Positions 16,702-25,235 of a stretch of DNA of 39,932 bases are shown one piece after another. This DNA comes from Rhodospirillaceae bacterium. Its GTDB lineage: Bacteria; Pseudomonadota; Alphaproteobacteria; Rhodospirillales; Rhodospirillaceae. Under the pieces are notes generated by a model, which saw only the letters and a program-made list of their open reading frames with translations, did no database searches and was not told where the DNA came from. The translations under genes and the position numbers were made by a program. The stretch is taken from assembly GCA_004297485.1 (NCBI GenBank), contig SCTM01000306.1, forward strand, positions 1 to 39,932. The letters are read 5' to 3'. Position 1 is the first letter of the stretch; each line of letters opens with the position of its first letter.

Positions 16702-17222
16702 CGGTTCCGGCGACGCCGACGGATCTATTCGCGCGCCTTGCCGGACTTGGCATTACCGTTGCCACGGTCGAACATCCGGCCGCGTTCACGGTCGAGGACG
16801 GTGAGCGTCACGTCGGCCACCTTCCCGGCGTGCACATCAAGAACCTGTTTCTGTGCGATGCCAAGAAGCGCATGTGGCTGGTGGTGGCACCGTCCGCGCG
16901 CCGAATCGATCTCAAGACCTTGCCCGATGTCATCGGCGCGGCGCGTTTGTCTTTTGGCTCGGCGGATCGGTTGATGCGCGTCCTCGGTGTCACGCCCGGC
17001 TCGGTCACGCCGTTCGCGGTCATCAACGATCCCGACGCACAGGTGCAGGTGATCCTCGACGCCTGGATGATGGATCAGGACCTCATCAACGCCCATCCCC
17101 TCGTCAACACCATGACGACCACCATCACGCCATCGGAGCTGATGGTCTTTCTTGTCGCCTGCGGCCATGCCCCACGGGTCGTGACTCTGGATCGCGGGAC
17201 ACCGGCAAACGCGGCTAGTTGA
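16698..17222 (+). CDS. Prolyl-tRNA editing deacylase, ProXp-ala/PrdX type
   Basis: A 174-residue YbaK/INS-superfamily protein that hydrolyses mischarged Ala-tRNA(Pro), guarding proline codons where the prolyl-tRNA synthetase lacks its own editing domain. The segment GHLPGVHIKNLFLCD holds the family Lys at residue 48, corresponding to the essential Lys of Caulobacter ProXp-ala. Other matching parts are MWLVVAPSARRIDLK and the PGSVTPFAVINDPD loop. Its ATG overlaps the stop of the upstream transporter gene in ATGA, implying translational coupling. Its own stop overlaps the convergent usg gene by eight bases. Alternative members of this superfamily act on other mischarged tRNAs, but the family pattern here fits ProXp-ala best. 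Confidence 0.85.
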   Translation: MTVPATPTDLFARLAGLGITVATVEHPAAFTVEDGERHVGHLPGVHIKNLFLCDAKKRMWLVVAPSARRIDLKTLPDVIGAARLSFGSADRLMRVLGVTPGSVTPFAVINDPDAQVQVILDAWMMDQDLINAHPLVNTMTTTITPSELMVFLVACGHAPRVVTLDRGTPANAAS

Positions 17223-17499
17223 TGTAGAGTCCGCCGCTCACGGTGCGAACTTCGGCCGGCTTGATGATTCCGGTATGAGCGACTTTCACCGAATGCAATT
17301 TGCCGTCCAGATTGTCTTCCCAGAAGCGCAGGAATTTGTTCAGCACCGGAAACCGCGGCGCCAGATCCAGATCCTGCCAAATATATTCCTGCAGCAACGA
17401 CGGATGATCCGGCAGGCGATAGAGAATGTGAGCGGTGGTGAGGCGGTAATTCCGCAGCTGTAATGCAAGCGACGAATCTGATTCTTCAACGCGCGCCAT
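17215..17499 (-). CDS. usg: Usg family protein
   Basis: A 94-residue protein of the Usg family, named for the gene upstream of trpFB in Caulobacter. The pattern LQLRNYRLTTAHILYRLPDH, then LLQEYIWQDLDLAP, FLRFWEDNLDGKLHSV and a closing GG matches the family closely. The family is mostly alphaproteobacterial and its biochemical role is unknown. The start is taken as ATG 17499 (MARVEESD) because family similarity begins there and AAAGG lies upstream; the open frame extends back to 17616 but that part has no family resemblance. No trp genes are nearby, so it is uncoupled from its namesake context. A CIRCE-like operator lies about 165 bases upstream of the start. Confidence 0.85.
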   Translation of the reverse strand: MARVEESDSSLALQLRNYRLTTAHILYRLPDHPSLLQEYIWQDLDLAPRFPVLNKFLRFWEDNLDGKLHSVKVAHTGIIKPAEVRTVSGGLYIN

Positions 17500-17661
17500 A
17501 TGATCACAACCTTTCGCGCCGCTGACTGGACCCGGAAGGACGTTCTGCCCGGAGGTACGTTCTGAACGTCCGGTATCCGCGGCGGCGCACGGCACCGCCA
17601 GCCGCACCAGAATCATGCGCGCCTTTTATATGCGACGCAACAATTATGACATTTCAATGAC

Positions 17662-17688
17662 TTAGCAGCATATGCGCGAGAGTGCTAA
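17662..17688 (-). promoter_or_regulatory. CIRCE-like HrcA operator upstream of usg
   Basis: On the plus strand TTAGCAGCA (17662-17670), nine bases, then GAGTGCTAA (17680-17688). The CIRCE consensus is TTAGCACTC, nine bases, GAGTGCTAA. One half is a perfect match, the other matches in its outer six bases, and the nine-base spacer is exact. CIRCE is the site of the heat-shock repressor HrcA, usually ahead of groESL. Here the only gene it could serve is usg, read on the minus strand; aceA is screened off by a terminator on the other side. Confidence 0.5.
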
Positions 17689-17724
17689 CAACCGATGCGC
17701 GTGCCCGTCCGCGGCGCCACCCGT

Positions 17725-17764
17725 AAAAGAAAAACGCCCCCCGGTCCAATCGGCCGGGAGGCGT
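17725..17764 (-). terminator. Rho-independent terminator of aceA
   Basis: Read on the minus strand, ACGCCTCCCGG pairs with CCGGGGGGCGT around a short loop (stem limits 17734-17764) and is followed by TTTTTCTTTT. It lies about 37 bases after the isocitrate lyase stop. Confidence 0.85.
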
Positions 17765-17800
17765 TGTCGCAAGCGGCGTTCGCCGCTGACAGCTTAAGTC

Positions 17801-19093
17801 TTATTCCGCGGCTTTGGTGTCGTGGAACTGCGCGGTTTCAGTGGACTCGGCCATGGCGGTGGTGGACGACGCGCCGCCGCTGATGACCACGGACACCGCA
17901 TCGAAGTATCCAGTGCCGACTTCGCGCTGGTGGCGGGTGGCGGTGTAGCCGTTCACTTCGCTGGCGAATTCCGTCGCCTGGAATTCGGCATAGGCGCCCA
18001 TGCCGCGGTCACGATAGCCGCGCGCCAGTTCGAACATGCCGTGGTTGAGCTGATGGAAGCCGGCCAGGGTCACGAACTGGAACTTATAGCCCATGGCGCC
18101 GATGTCCTTCTGGAAGGTCTCGATGGTCTTCTTGTCGAGTTTGGCGTTCCAGTTGAAGGACGGCGAGCAGTTGTAGGCCAGCATCTTGCCGGGGAACTTC
18201 TTGTGCACGGCCTCGGCGAACTTGCGCGCGTCGCCCAGGTGCGGTGTCGAGGTCTCCCACCAGATCAGATCGCAATATGGCGCGTAGGCGAGGCCACGGG
18301 CGATACAAGCATCGACGCCGTTTTCGAGCTGATAAAAACCTTCCGGCGTGCGGTTTGTGCTTTTGATAAAGGGCTTATCGCGCTCGTCCACGTCGCTGGT
18401 GATCAGCTTGGCGCTTTCCGCATCGGTGCGCGCGATCACGAGCGAGGGCACACCCATGACGTCGGCGGCAAGACGCGCCGCCACCAGGGTGCGGATATGC
18501 TGCGCCGTAGGCAGCAGCACCTTGCCGCCAAGATGGCCGCACTTTTTCTCCGACGACAGCTGGTCTTCGAAGTGAACGCCGGCGGCGCCCGCCTCGATGA
18601 AGTTCTTCATGATCTCGAATGCATTTAACGGGCCGCCGAAGCCGGCTTCCGCATCGGCGACGATGGGCGCGAACCAATCGCGCGAGAGTTTGCCTTCGGC
18701 GGTTTCGATCTGATCGGCGCGCTGCAGGGTGCGGTTGATCTTGCGGCACAGTTCCGGCGCCGCGTTGGCGGGATAAAGGCTCTGGTCCGGATACATGGCA
18801 CCGGCGGTGTTGTTGTCGGCCGCCACTTGCCAACCTGAGAGATAGATCGCCTTCAATCCGGCGCGTACCATCTGCATGGCCTGGTTGCCGCTGAGGGCGC
18901 CGAGGGCGTTGATGTAGGGCTCTTCGTGCAGCAGCTTCCACAAACGGTTGGCGCCGCGCTCGGCCAGAGTCTGGGCGGGGACGACGGAGCCCCGCAGGCG
19001 AACCACATCGGCCGCGCTGTAGGGGCGCTGGATGCCGTCGAAACGGCCCTTGGGGGCCGAGGGGATCAAAGAGGAAAAAGTCTGCGTATCCAT
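17801..19093 (-). CDS. aceA: Isocitrate lyase
   Basis: Cleaves isocitrate to succinate and glyoxylate, the first step of the glyoxylate shunt that allows growth on acetate and fatty acids. The 430-residue protein carries the active-site motif KKCGHLGGK (residues 183-191) with catalytic Cys185, and [10 protein letters not shown] and [10 protein letters not shown] in the N-terminal part, all typical of the family. ATG 19093 is preceded by AGGAG at a good distance. The gene is a single unit ended by a strong terminator. It is divergent from a ScfR/RamB-type regulator gene 201 bases away, which is the likely controller. Malate synthase is not in the window. Confidence 0.97.
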   Translation of the reverse strand: MDTQTFSSLIPSAPKGRFDGIQRPYSAADVVRLRGSVVPAQTLAERGANRLWKLLHEEPYINALGALSGNQAMQMVRAGLKAIYLSGWQVAADNNTAGAMYPDQSLYPANAAPELCRKINRTLQRADQIETAEGKLSRDWFAPIVADAEAGFGGPLNAFEIMKNFIEAGAAGVHFEDQLSSEKKCGHLGGKVLLPTAQHIRTLVAARLAADVMGVPSLVIARTDAESAKLITSDVDERDKPFIKSTNRTPEGFYQLENGVDACIARGLAYAPYCDLIWWETSTPHLGDARKFAEAVHKKFPGKMLAYNCSPSFNWNAKLDKKTIETFQKDIGAMGYKFQFVTLAGFHQLNHGMFELARGYRDRGMGAYAEFQATEFASEVNGYTATRHQREVGTGYFDAVSVVISGGASSTTAMAESTETAQFHDTKAAE

Positions 19094-19269
19094 AGTCTTG
19101 TGCTCCTGTCGGGATCTGCCTGTGGCGTCACCGCCGCGTATTTAATGTGTTGTCACGCAGCTTCCCGGGCCGCGTAACCAGGGCCGCAATATTTACAGAA
19201 TCCGTCGAATTTCCTATAACTATCTGACAATAAAGAAGTAAATTTGTGTATATTGGTGATGCCAGTTAT

Positions 19270-19291
19270 GTAAATCGGTAAAGTTTGTAAA
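19270..19291. promoter_or_regulatory. Candidate ScfR/RamB operator with repeated GTAAA
   Basis: Immediately before the regulator ATG, GTAAA occurs three times at 19270, 19278 and 19287, ending in AAAGTTTGTAAA (19280-19291). Another GTAAA is at 19238. RamB of Corynebacterium binds sites close to AAAGTTTGCAAA, and the Rhodobacter regulator PccR is reported, from memory, to bind paired TTTGCAAA. The present sequence differs from both by one base in the core. Position suggests autoregulation and perhaps control of the divergent aceA. Confidence 0.45.
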
Positions 19292-19294
19292 GCC

Positions 19295-20743
19295 ATGCCT
19301 CGGGAAACAACCAATAAAGTCTTTGCCGGCCCACGGTTACGACGTTTGCGCCGCGACCTTGGTCTGAACCAGGCGCAGATGGCCCAGGGCCTCGACATCT
19401 CGCCCAGCTATCTCAATCTGCTCGAGCGCAATCAGCGCCCGCTCAGTGCTCAGCTCCTGCTCAAGCTGGCCGACAGCTTCGACGTCAATCTCAAGGGGCT
19501 GTCCGGCGACGAGGGCGGCCACACTCTGTCGGACCTGAAAGAGGTCTTCAGCGATCCGCTGCTGGAAGGCGTGTCCGTGCCCGCTCAGGATTTGATTGAT
19601 CTTGCCGGCACCAGCCCGGCGGTGGCGCGGGCGGTGATCGAACTCTATCGCGGTTATCGCCAGACCGTGGAACGCACCGCCGGGCTCGCGGAAAAAATGA
19701 CCGATGGGAGTGCGGACACCACGGCGGACACGTCGTTGTTTCCCGCCGAGGATGTGCGCGATTTCGTGGTGGCGCACCGTAATCATTTCCCCGAACTGGA
19801 ACAGGCGGCGGAGGCCCTGTGGGAACAGTCGCTGTCCAAAGCCGAAACCCTGGCTGCGGGTTTGCGCCAACATCTCAAAAGCCGCCACAGCATCGCCGTA
19901 CAAATCATGCCCGTGGATTTCATGGGCCAGTTGATCCGCCGCTTCGACCGCCATAGCAGCCGACTGTTTCTGTCTGAGGCTCTGCCACCGCCCACGCGCG
20001 TGTTTCAGATCGCCTATCAGATCTGCATGCTGGAACATGGCGAGCGTCTCGAAGAGATTGTCGCCCGCTCCGGCGTTACCCAAAGCGAGACGCGCCGTCT
20101 GCTCAGGATTTCCCTGGCCGGATATTTCGCCGGCGCGGTGCTGATGCCATACGAGAAGTTTTTGCGCACGGCGGAAAAGAAACGCTACGACATCGAACTT
20201 TTGTGTCAGCGGTTCGATGCCAGCTACGAACAGGTGTGCCACCGGCTGACGACGCTGCAGCGTCCCGGTGCGCCGGGCGTGCCGTTCTTTTTTCTCCGCG
20301 TCGATCCGGCGGGCAATATTTCCAAACGCCTCAGCGCCGGGGGGTTCCACTTCGCCCGCTATGGCGGCGCCTGTCCGCGCTGGAACGTGCACGAGGCTTT
20401 CCGCAATCCGGGCAAGATCGTGACCCAGGTGATCGAGATGCCTGACAAGACCAGGTACTTCTCGACCGCGCGCACCGTGGATGGCGTGCATGGCGGCTAT
20501 AACGAGCCGCTCACCCAGTACGCCATCGGCCTTGGCTGCGAAATCTCTCAGGCCAGCCGTCTTGTTTATGCCGACCCTTACGATCTCGACGCGCTCAAGT
20601 CCGTCACCGAGATCGGCCTCACGTGCCGTCTATGTGAACGCATCGGCTGCAGCCAGCGTGCCTTCCCGCCCATGAACCGCAGTTTGATCGTCGACGAAGG
20701 CCTCAAGACTGTGTCGCCGTACATGTTCCATAGTCAGGAGTGA
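19295..20743 (+). CDS. ScfR/RamB-type regulator of short-chain acyl-CoA metabolism
   Basis: A 482-residue XRE-family regulator. The N-terminal helix-turn-helix (about residues 10-70) includes LGLNQAQMAQGLDISPSYLNLLERNQRP. An IrrE/ImmA-like domain follows around residues 190-260, without an obvious HExxH metal site in the expected place (QICMLEHGERLEE is the nearest). The C-terminal DUF2083-like region ends with CRLCERIGCSQRAFPPMNR, a conserved Cys cluster of this family. Relatives (RamB, PccR, MccR) sense acyl-CoA and control acetate, propionate or glyoxylate genes. Divergent placement from aceA makes this the probable aceA regulator. The DUF2971 fragment begins seven bases after its stop. 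Confidence 0.88.
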   Translation: MPRETTNKVFAGPRLRRLRRDLGLNQAQMAQGLDISPSYLNLLERNQRPLSAQLLLKLADSFDVNLKGLSGDEGGHTLSDLKEVFSDPLLEGVSVPAQDLIDLAGTSPAVARAVIELYRGYRQTVERTAGLAEKMTDGSADTTADTSLFPAEDVRDFVVAHRNHFPELEQAAEALWEQSLSKAETLAAGLRQHLKSRHSIAVQIMPVDFMGQLIRRFDRHSSRLFLSEALPPPTRVFQIAYQICMLEHGERLEEIVARSGVTQSETRRLLRISLAGYFAGAVLMPYEKFLRTAEKKRYDIELLCQRFDASYEQVCHRLTTLQRPGAPGVPFFFLRVDPAGNISKRLSAGGFHFARYGGACPRWNVHEAFRNPGKIVTQVIEMPDKTRYFSTARTVDGVHGGYNEPLTQYAIGLGCEISQASRLVYADPYDLDALKSVTEIGLTCRLCERIGCSQRAFPPMNRSLIVDEGLKTVSPYMFHSQE

Positions 20744-20749
20744 GCGTGC

Positions 20750-21043
20750 ATGGATGTGACAGATGAACTTGTCGGCCCGCCCAACCCATTGTTTCGTTAC
20801 GTATCGCTGGAAGGCGACCGCATCGGATGGCTCTTATCTACGCTTGAGAGAAACGAAATTTATTTTTCGCGAGCTGATCAATTTAACGATCCGTGGGACA
20901 GTCGACCCGCTTTTCGCTTTCCAAAAGAATTAGAAGCATATTTCTACGGAGCCGGCGAGGCGATACCCCGACCGCCCATCCGCCCAACCTCTCAATCAAT
21001 AGCTGTGGAGCTTTGGCCCACGCCCATGCCACACGCAACTTAA
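20750..21043 (+). pseudogene. Truncated DUF2971-like gene
   Basis: The first 65 or so residues (LFRYVSLEGDRIGWLLSTLERNEIYFSRADQFNDPWDSRP) match the N-terminus of DUF2971 proteins, which normally run to about 250 residues or more. The rest of the 97-residue frame is Pro-rich and shows no family resemblance, and the following 200 bases give no continuation in any frame. The gene is therefore taken as a 3'-truncated remnant. AGGAG at 20736-20740 sits nine bases before the ATG, overlapping the end of the regulator gene. The segment 20830-20960 is visibly more AT-rich than its neighbours, which suggests acquisition from elsewhere. DUF2971 genes are often found in accessory or defence regions; function unknown. 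Confidence 0.6.
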
Positions 21044-21247
21044 AGTCGTATTTCAGTTGCGGCGCAGTAGAATCCGGGGGGCATTTTTGGAATTCGTATC
21101 TTCTCGAAATCATTACGGTTGTGAGGAGGGCGCTGGGGATTCAATATCCGGCAGGCGTAATTTCATAGCCAAAACAGCCGGTTAAGAACTGCTCAGTCTA
21201 GAGTGGCCCGGCACGATTTTTGAGCACGTTTAAACTTGGGGGCGAAA

Positions 21248-21274
21248 ATGACAACGGCCGCGCGGAATCGATGA
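21248..21274 (+). CDS. Eight-codon upstream frame (possible leader peptide)
   Basis: GGGGG at 21238-21242 precedes ATG 21248, which opens MTTAARNR and stops at TGA 21272-21274. That stop overlaps the ATG of the next gene (21271) in ATGA. The arrangement would couple translation of the longer gene to reading of the short one. The peptide has no amino-acid bias that would suggest attenuation. Evidence is positional only. Confidence 0.35.
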   Translation: MTTAARNR

Positions 21275-21828
21275 AGCAGGTGATTCGCGTCGGCTTCGCG
21301 GGAGCAGCCGCCAAGATCCTCAGCGCATTGGGTCGAAAAACCGCCAGCGAAATCGTCCGCCGCAGTTCGTCGCTGGTTTACAAATGGAGCGATCCGGACC
21401 TGTCCAACAGTCCGACCGTGACACAGGCCCTGGAAATGGACGTGGAGTACGTAAGCGCCGGCCATGGCTCGCCACCGTTTCTGACGGCCTATAGCGAACT
21501 CCTCAACAGCCAACTCCATCGACTCCAGGAAAACCGGCAACTGCCGCCAAGCCAGTTCATGTTGCAGACCATACGTCTGCTGGAGGAAGTGGTCGCGCTT
21601 CTGAAGGCCGTGCAGGAACGTACTGATACGGATGCGGGCGGGAACATGAGCCCCACGCCGCGGGTCTGCAGCATCTGTTTAAATCTGCGCACATGCCGGG
21701 AGATCGTCGCCGGCCTGACGTGGAGCATCGACGCGGATCAGACGGGCTCCATCTGTCCGCTCCGGAGCGGCGCGCAGGGATTAATCGCGTGCGGGTTGAC
21801 GCGCCGCACCGACCCGGCGGCGGAATAA
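21271..21828 (+). CDS. Hypothetical protein with HTH-like start and Cys cluster
   Basis: A 185-residue cytoplasmic protein of unknown function. The N-terminal part (VGFAGAAAKILSALGRKTASEIVRRSSSLVYKWSDPD) reads like a short helix-turn-helix of the phage-repressor kind that picks a DNA site by its SLVYKWS helix. A long amphipathic helix follows (LLNSQLHRLQENRQLP to LLKAVQERTD). The C-terminus has CSICLNLRTC and later SICPL and LIACG, five Cys that could bind a metal. ATG 21271 is preferred because an in-frame TTG at 21220 has no ribosome-binding site; the short upstream frame may supply ribosomes. It converges with the transglutaminase operon, stops being only 12 bases apart. Confidence 0.55.
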   Translation: MKQVIRVGFAGAAAKILSALGRKTASEIVRRSSSLVYKWSDPDLSNSPTVTQALEMDVEYVSAGHGSPPFLTAYSELLNSQLHRLQENRQLPPSQFMLQTIRLLEEVVALLKAVQERTDTDAGGNMSPTPRVCSICLNLRTCREIVAGLTWSIDADQTGSICPLRSGAQGLIACGLTRRTDPAAE

Positions 21829-21840
21829 TCACGCGCGCAC

Positions 21841-22713
21841 TTATGTGCCCGCGAGTTGCGCCACGCTCACGGCGACCGTATGGCTGTGACGTCCGCCGCC
21901 GAGGATGACGCCGCGCATGGGCGTGACATCGGAGAAGTCGCGACCATAGGCGACCGCGATATGTCCGTCCCGCACCAGGAAATTGTTGGTTGGGTCGAGT
22001 TCAATCCAACCAACTTCATCCCCACACCACAGGGAAACCCAGGCATGGCTTGCGTCGCCGCCGCGGAAGGAATTGCCGGTGCGCAGATAACCGGACACGT
22101 AACGGGCCGGAAGTCCCAGGCCGCGCAAACCCGCGATCATGGTGTGGGCGAAATCCTGGCATACGCCGCGGCGGGAAGTCATGACTTCCGCCACCGACGT
22201 GGAGACGTCCGTCGCGCCGGGCGCGTAGGTGAAATCGGCGTGGACGCGGCCCATGAGATCAAGCGCACCGGTGACGACGGGCTGATTTTCCGGAAACGAT
22301 ATCCGGGCGTAGTCTGTCGCCGCATGGTCCAAGGGTGCGAGCGGCGACGGCTCAACGAACTCGGCCACCTCCGGCGGTTTTGGAAATCCGTCGGCGCGCA
22401 TGGATTCGCGCACGTCCTCCCAGGCGGGGCCCGTGGGCGGCTCGGACCATGCAGGCGGTTCCACATCGACGGTGGCGCTTAGAACCACGGAAAAATTGTC
22501 GTGGGGCGATTCCACCGCCACGTGATGAACGCCATTGCCGAAATGATCGCGAAAGGCGCTGACCCGCAGCGGGCGCGGCAACATTTCCAGCTGGTGGGCG
22601 ATGAGATGCTGGCGTTCGCCCTCCATGGGCGTCATGCGCAGCATATGGAATCCCAGGTCCACGGTGGCGCCGTAGGCGTAATGGGTTTCATGACGCACAG
22701 CGTACCGTGTCAT
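21841..22713 (-). CDS. Transglutaminase-like protein, short form
   Basis: A 290-residue member of the bacterial transglutaminase-like cysteine peptidase/ligase group, with an N-terminal beta domain (MTRYAVRHETHYAY) and a papain-fold core. The triad is visible as Cys185 in RRGVCQDF, His223 in ASHAWV and Asp240 in ELDPTN. Family members of this kind are usually thought to hydrolyse or transfer amide bonds; no substrate is known. There is no signal peptide. It is the last gene of a three-gene operon: its ATG overlaps the stop of the ATP-grasp gene by four bases. Paired occurrence with the ATP-grasp and alpha-E genes is a conserved arrangement in proteobacteria. Confidence 0.88.
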   Translation of the reverse strand: MTRYAVRHETHYAYGATVDLGFHMLRMTPMEGERQHLIAHQLEMLPRPLRVSAFRDHFGNGVHHVAVESPHDNFSVVLSATVDVEPPAWSEPPTGPAWEDVRESMRADGFPKPPEVAEFVEPSPLAPLDHAATDYARISFPENQPVVTGALDLMGRVHADFTYAPGATDVSTSVAEVMTSRRGVCQDFAHTMIAGLRGLGLPARYVSGYLRTGNSFRGGDASHAWVSLWCGDEVGWIELDPTNNFLVRDGHIAVAYGRDFSDVTPMRGVILGGGRHSHTVAVSVAQLAGT

Positions 22714-25235
22714 GACATCGCTCCGTGGGCGTCCTGGCGCTGGCTCATTGCGCCGGGAAACAGGCTGCGCACCGGATCAATGTGCGCGAGGAAATTGCGG
22801 CTGGTGGTTTCCGACAGGCTCATCAATCCGGCTTTGGCATCGGCCAGGGCGGCGCGGATGGTTTCCCGATGATGAGCATAAGAAAGCGCGGCGGTCTCCG
22901 GTTCGTCGGACAGGTGCGCGCAAATCTCGAGCACGGCAGGGATCAGGCGGCCGACCACGTCCTTTTCCGGAACCAGGGGATCATAGCCGATGAGGGCATC
23001 CAGGCCGCTCTGAATGGACTCAAGCTGATAGACCAGCGCCCGCGGATTTGTGCTGTCGGACAGAATGATGCTGAGGGCGAGCAGTGTGTAGTGATCGGTG
23101 GGATAACGCCGACGGTAGGTGATCGTTGAATCGCACAGCTCAAGCGCAAGGCGCATGCTCAATTCGGTGCGCGCCATGCTGCCGCCGAGAAGGCTGTCGA
23201 CGATGTCGCAGACTGTGATGCCGCGCTCGATCCGGCGGCCGAATTCAAGAAAGCGCCAGCCGTTGCCGCGCGTCATGTTTTCGGCCACCAGCCCGCCGAA
23301 GGCGGCGACATTGGTAACGCTCCGATCCATGCGCGCGAGCAGGCTGTCCAATGACCGGTCCTGATCCGCCGTCTCGTCGTCGTGAAACATGTTCATGAGG
23401 GCGCGGGCCATGTCCTGGGAAAGCCGATCGCGCAACGCCATGCCCAACTGCTGCACGCTGGCCCGACAGTCGGCAAGCGCACCCGCGGACCCTGCGGCGG
23501 TGACGATGTCATTGGCGAACACGCTGCTGTCGACCGGCAGGCTGGCTGTTGCGGCGGAAATCCAACCGCAATGGTGAAGCAGTTCGGCCAGCATCTGGGA
23601 TTCCGCCATGTCGCGCGGGCCGAGGCTTGCGCCGATCAGCCGCTGCAGCACGGCCCGGAATTGACGGACCGCGGAATCCAGCCGTTCGATATATCGCCCG
23701 AGCCAGAACAAATCGTCGGCGGTTCGGCTGCCCAGCAACTCTGCCGCCCGCTCAACCTTGCGCGTATCGTGTGGCACGCCGTCGCCGGATGCCGGGCCCT
23801 GCGATGTGGGCTCGTCCGCCAGAATCCATACATCCTTCACCAAACCGCCATTGCGGATCGCGGCGCGGCGGCCTTCATCACCGTCGGTGATGCGGGCCAT
23901 GGCTCCCGGCATGGTGGCCCAGGCACCGTTGTTCCACAGGCTACAGGTGCGCATGACGAACGGCCGCGGCTCCACACTTCCCGCGCCGACCGCAGGCACG
24001 CGGGCGTGATCCACCCGTTCGATCGCCACAAAGGCTTCCGGCGTTGCGGTCAGCCGCGCGATCAGATTGGTCCTGGCGGATTCGGACAATTCCACCGGAT
24101 CGATGGGGACGGCGTTGGGCTCGAACACGGGCTGAAGCACGAAGCGGTTCATGGTCGCGAGCACTTCGGCCAAGGCGGCCTTCTGTCCGCACCACCATGT
24201 GGTGACCGCGGGCAAGGCCAAGTCCTCGTCCAGCAGCCGGCGGGCGAGGCCGGGCAGGAACGGTGCCAGGGCCGGAAGCTCGATCACCGCCGAACCCGGC
24301 GCATTGAGGACGGCCACATTGCCTGCCCGCATGGCGGCGATCATGCCGGCGACGCCGAGGGCGGAATCCGACCTCAACTCCAGGGGGTCGCAATAATCAC
24401 CGTCGACACGACGATAGATCACATCGACCCGCGCCAGACCGTCCAGGGTTTTCAGATAGACAATGCTGTCGCGCACGGTCAGGTCGGACCCCTGGGCAAG
24501 GGTGATGCCCAGTTCGTGGGCGAGCATGACATGTTCGGGATAGGCGCTGTTATGGGGCCCGGGAGTCAGGAGGACGATGCGCGGGTTGCTTGAGATCGCG
24601 CTGCCGATGGCTTGCAGGCTGTCTTGCCAGGTCTCGAGAATCGGCTGCAGGCGGCGGACGGACGTGTGCCGGAAGGATTCCGGAAATGTCCGGGCGACGA
24701 TGCCGCGGTGACGGAGCGCATAGCCGACCCCGGCGGGCGCCTGGGTACGGTCGGCGAGAATCCGCCACGCGCCGTCGGGCATGCGCGTCAGGTCGGCGGC
24801 ATAGAAATGCAATTGCGGTGCGCCGCTCGGCGGCACCACATGGCGCAGGGGACGCAGAAAGCAGGGGTTCGCATAGATAAGGTGAGGCGGCAGCAGCTTT
24901 TCCTTAATCAGGAATTGCGGCCCGTAAATGTCGCTCAGGATCAGATCCAGCAGCCGGGCCCGTTGCGCCAATCCGGCGGCAATGGTGTCCCATTCATTTC
25001 CGGGAAGGATCAGCGGCAGGATGTCGATGGACCAGACGGGCGCGGCGGCGCCGGCACCGAAGTCGGCCATGAAATTGTCGGCGCCGGCCAAATGCGCGGC
25101 CGCACGTGCCTGCCTGTCCCGCAGTACCTCGGGCGGCATGGCCCAGATCAGGGCCATCATCTCGCGCCAATGGGCCCTGATGGACCCCTGGCCGGAGACC
25201 GCTTCGTCGTAGGCCGCCATCATCGTGTCATGCAT
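22710..25235 (-). CDS. Circularly permuted ATP-grasp fused to alpha-E domain
   Basis: An 841-residue fusion. Residues about 10-475 form a circularly permuted type 2 ATP-grasp domain, with features such as DIYGPQFLIKEKLLPP, ILADRTQAPAGVGYALRHR, YRRVDGDYCDPLELRSDSALGVAGM and NAPGSAVIELPAL. Residues about 498-835 are an alpha-E domain beginning ERAAELLGSRTADDLFWLGRYIERLD, rich in helices. ATP-grasp enzymes of this kind are predicted peptide or amide ligases (Aravind and co-workers proposed this by comparative genomics); the alpha-E part has no known activity. In many bacteria the two halves are separate genes. The start at ATG 25235 overlaps the upstream gene by eight bases, and the 3' end overlaps the downstream transglutaminase by four. 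Confidence 0.9.
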   Translation of the reverse strand: MHDTMMAAYDEAVSGQGSIRAHWREMMALIWAMPPEVLRDRQARAAAHLAGADNFMADFGAGAAAPVWSIDILPLILPGNEWDTIAAGLAQRARLLDLILSDIYGPQFLIKEKLLPPHLIYANPCFLRPLRHVVPPSGAPQLHFYAADLTRMPDGAWRILADRTQAPAGVGYALRHRGIVARTFPESFRHTSVRRLQPILETWQDSLQAIGSAISSNPRIVLLTPGPHNSAYPEHVMLAHELGITLAQGSDLTVRDSIVYLKTLDGLARVDVIYRRVDGDYCDPLELRSDSALGVAGMIAAMRAGNVAVLNAPGSAVIELPALAPFLPGLARRLLDEDLALPAVTTWWCGQKAALAEVLATMNRFVLQPVFEPNAVPIDPVELSESARTNLIARLTATPEAFVAIERVDHARVPAVGAGSVEPRPFVMRTCSLWNNGAWATMPGAMARITDGDEGRRAAIRNGGLVKDVWILADEPTSQGPASGDGVPHDTRKVERAAELLGSRTADDLFWLGRYIERLDSAVRQFRAVLQRLIGASLGPRDMAESQMLAELLHHCGWISAATASLPVDSSVFANDIVTAAGSAGALADCRASVQQLGMALRDRLSQDMARALMNMFHDDETADQDRSLDSLLARMDRSVTNVAAFGGLVAENMTRGNGWRFLEFGRRIERGITVCDIVDSLLGGSMARTELSMRLALELCDSTITYRRRYPTDHYTLLALSIILSDSTNPRALVYQLESIQSGLDALIGYDPLVPEKDVVGRLIPAVLEICAHLSDEPETAALSYAHHRETIRAALADAKAGLMSLSETTSRNFLAHIDPVRSLFPGAMSQRQDAHGAMS

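Larger units (their letters stand above)
17500..17800. other. Intergenic region between usg and aceA
   Basis: About 300 bases holding the usg upstream region, with the CIRCE-like dyad and AT-rich segments near 17630-17660, and the aceA terminator at 17725-17764. On the minus strand TATAAA (near 17630) and CATAAT (near 17645) are possible -10 elements for usg, but no convincing -35 pairs with either. No other gene is supported. Confidence 0.5.

Noticed and set aside
17500-17616. Longer N-terminus of Usg reaching back to 17616
   Set aside because: Family similarity begins at 17499 and the extra residues are low-complexity.
19337-20491. 384-codon minus-strand frame opposite the ScfR-type regulator
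   Set aside because: The opposite strand encodes a well-matched regulator, so this is a shadow frame.
23382-24593. 403-codon plus-strand frame over the ATP-grasp gene
   Set aside because: Shadow of a protein with clear ATP-grasp and alpha-E sequence.
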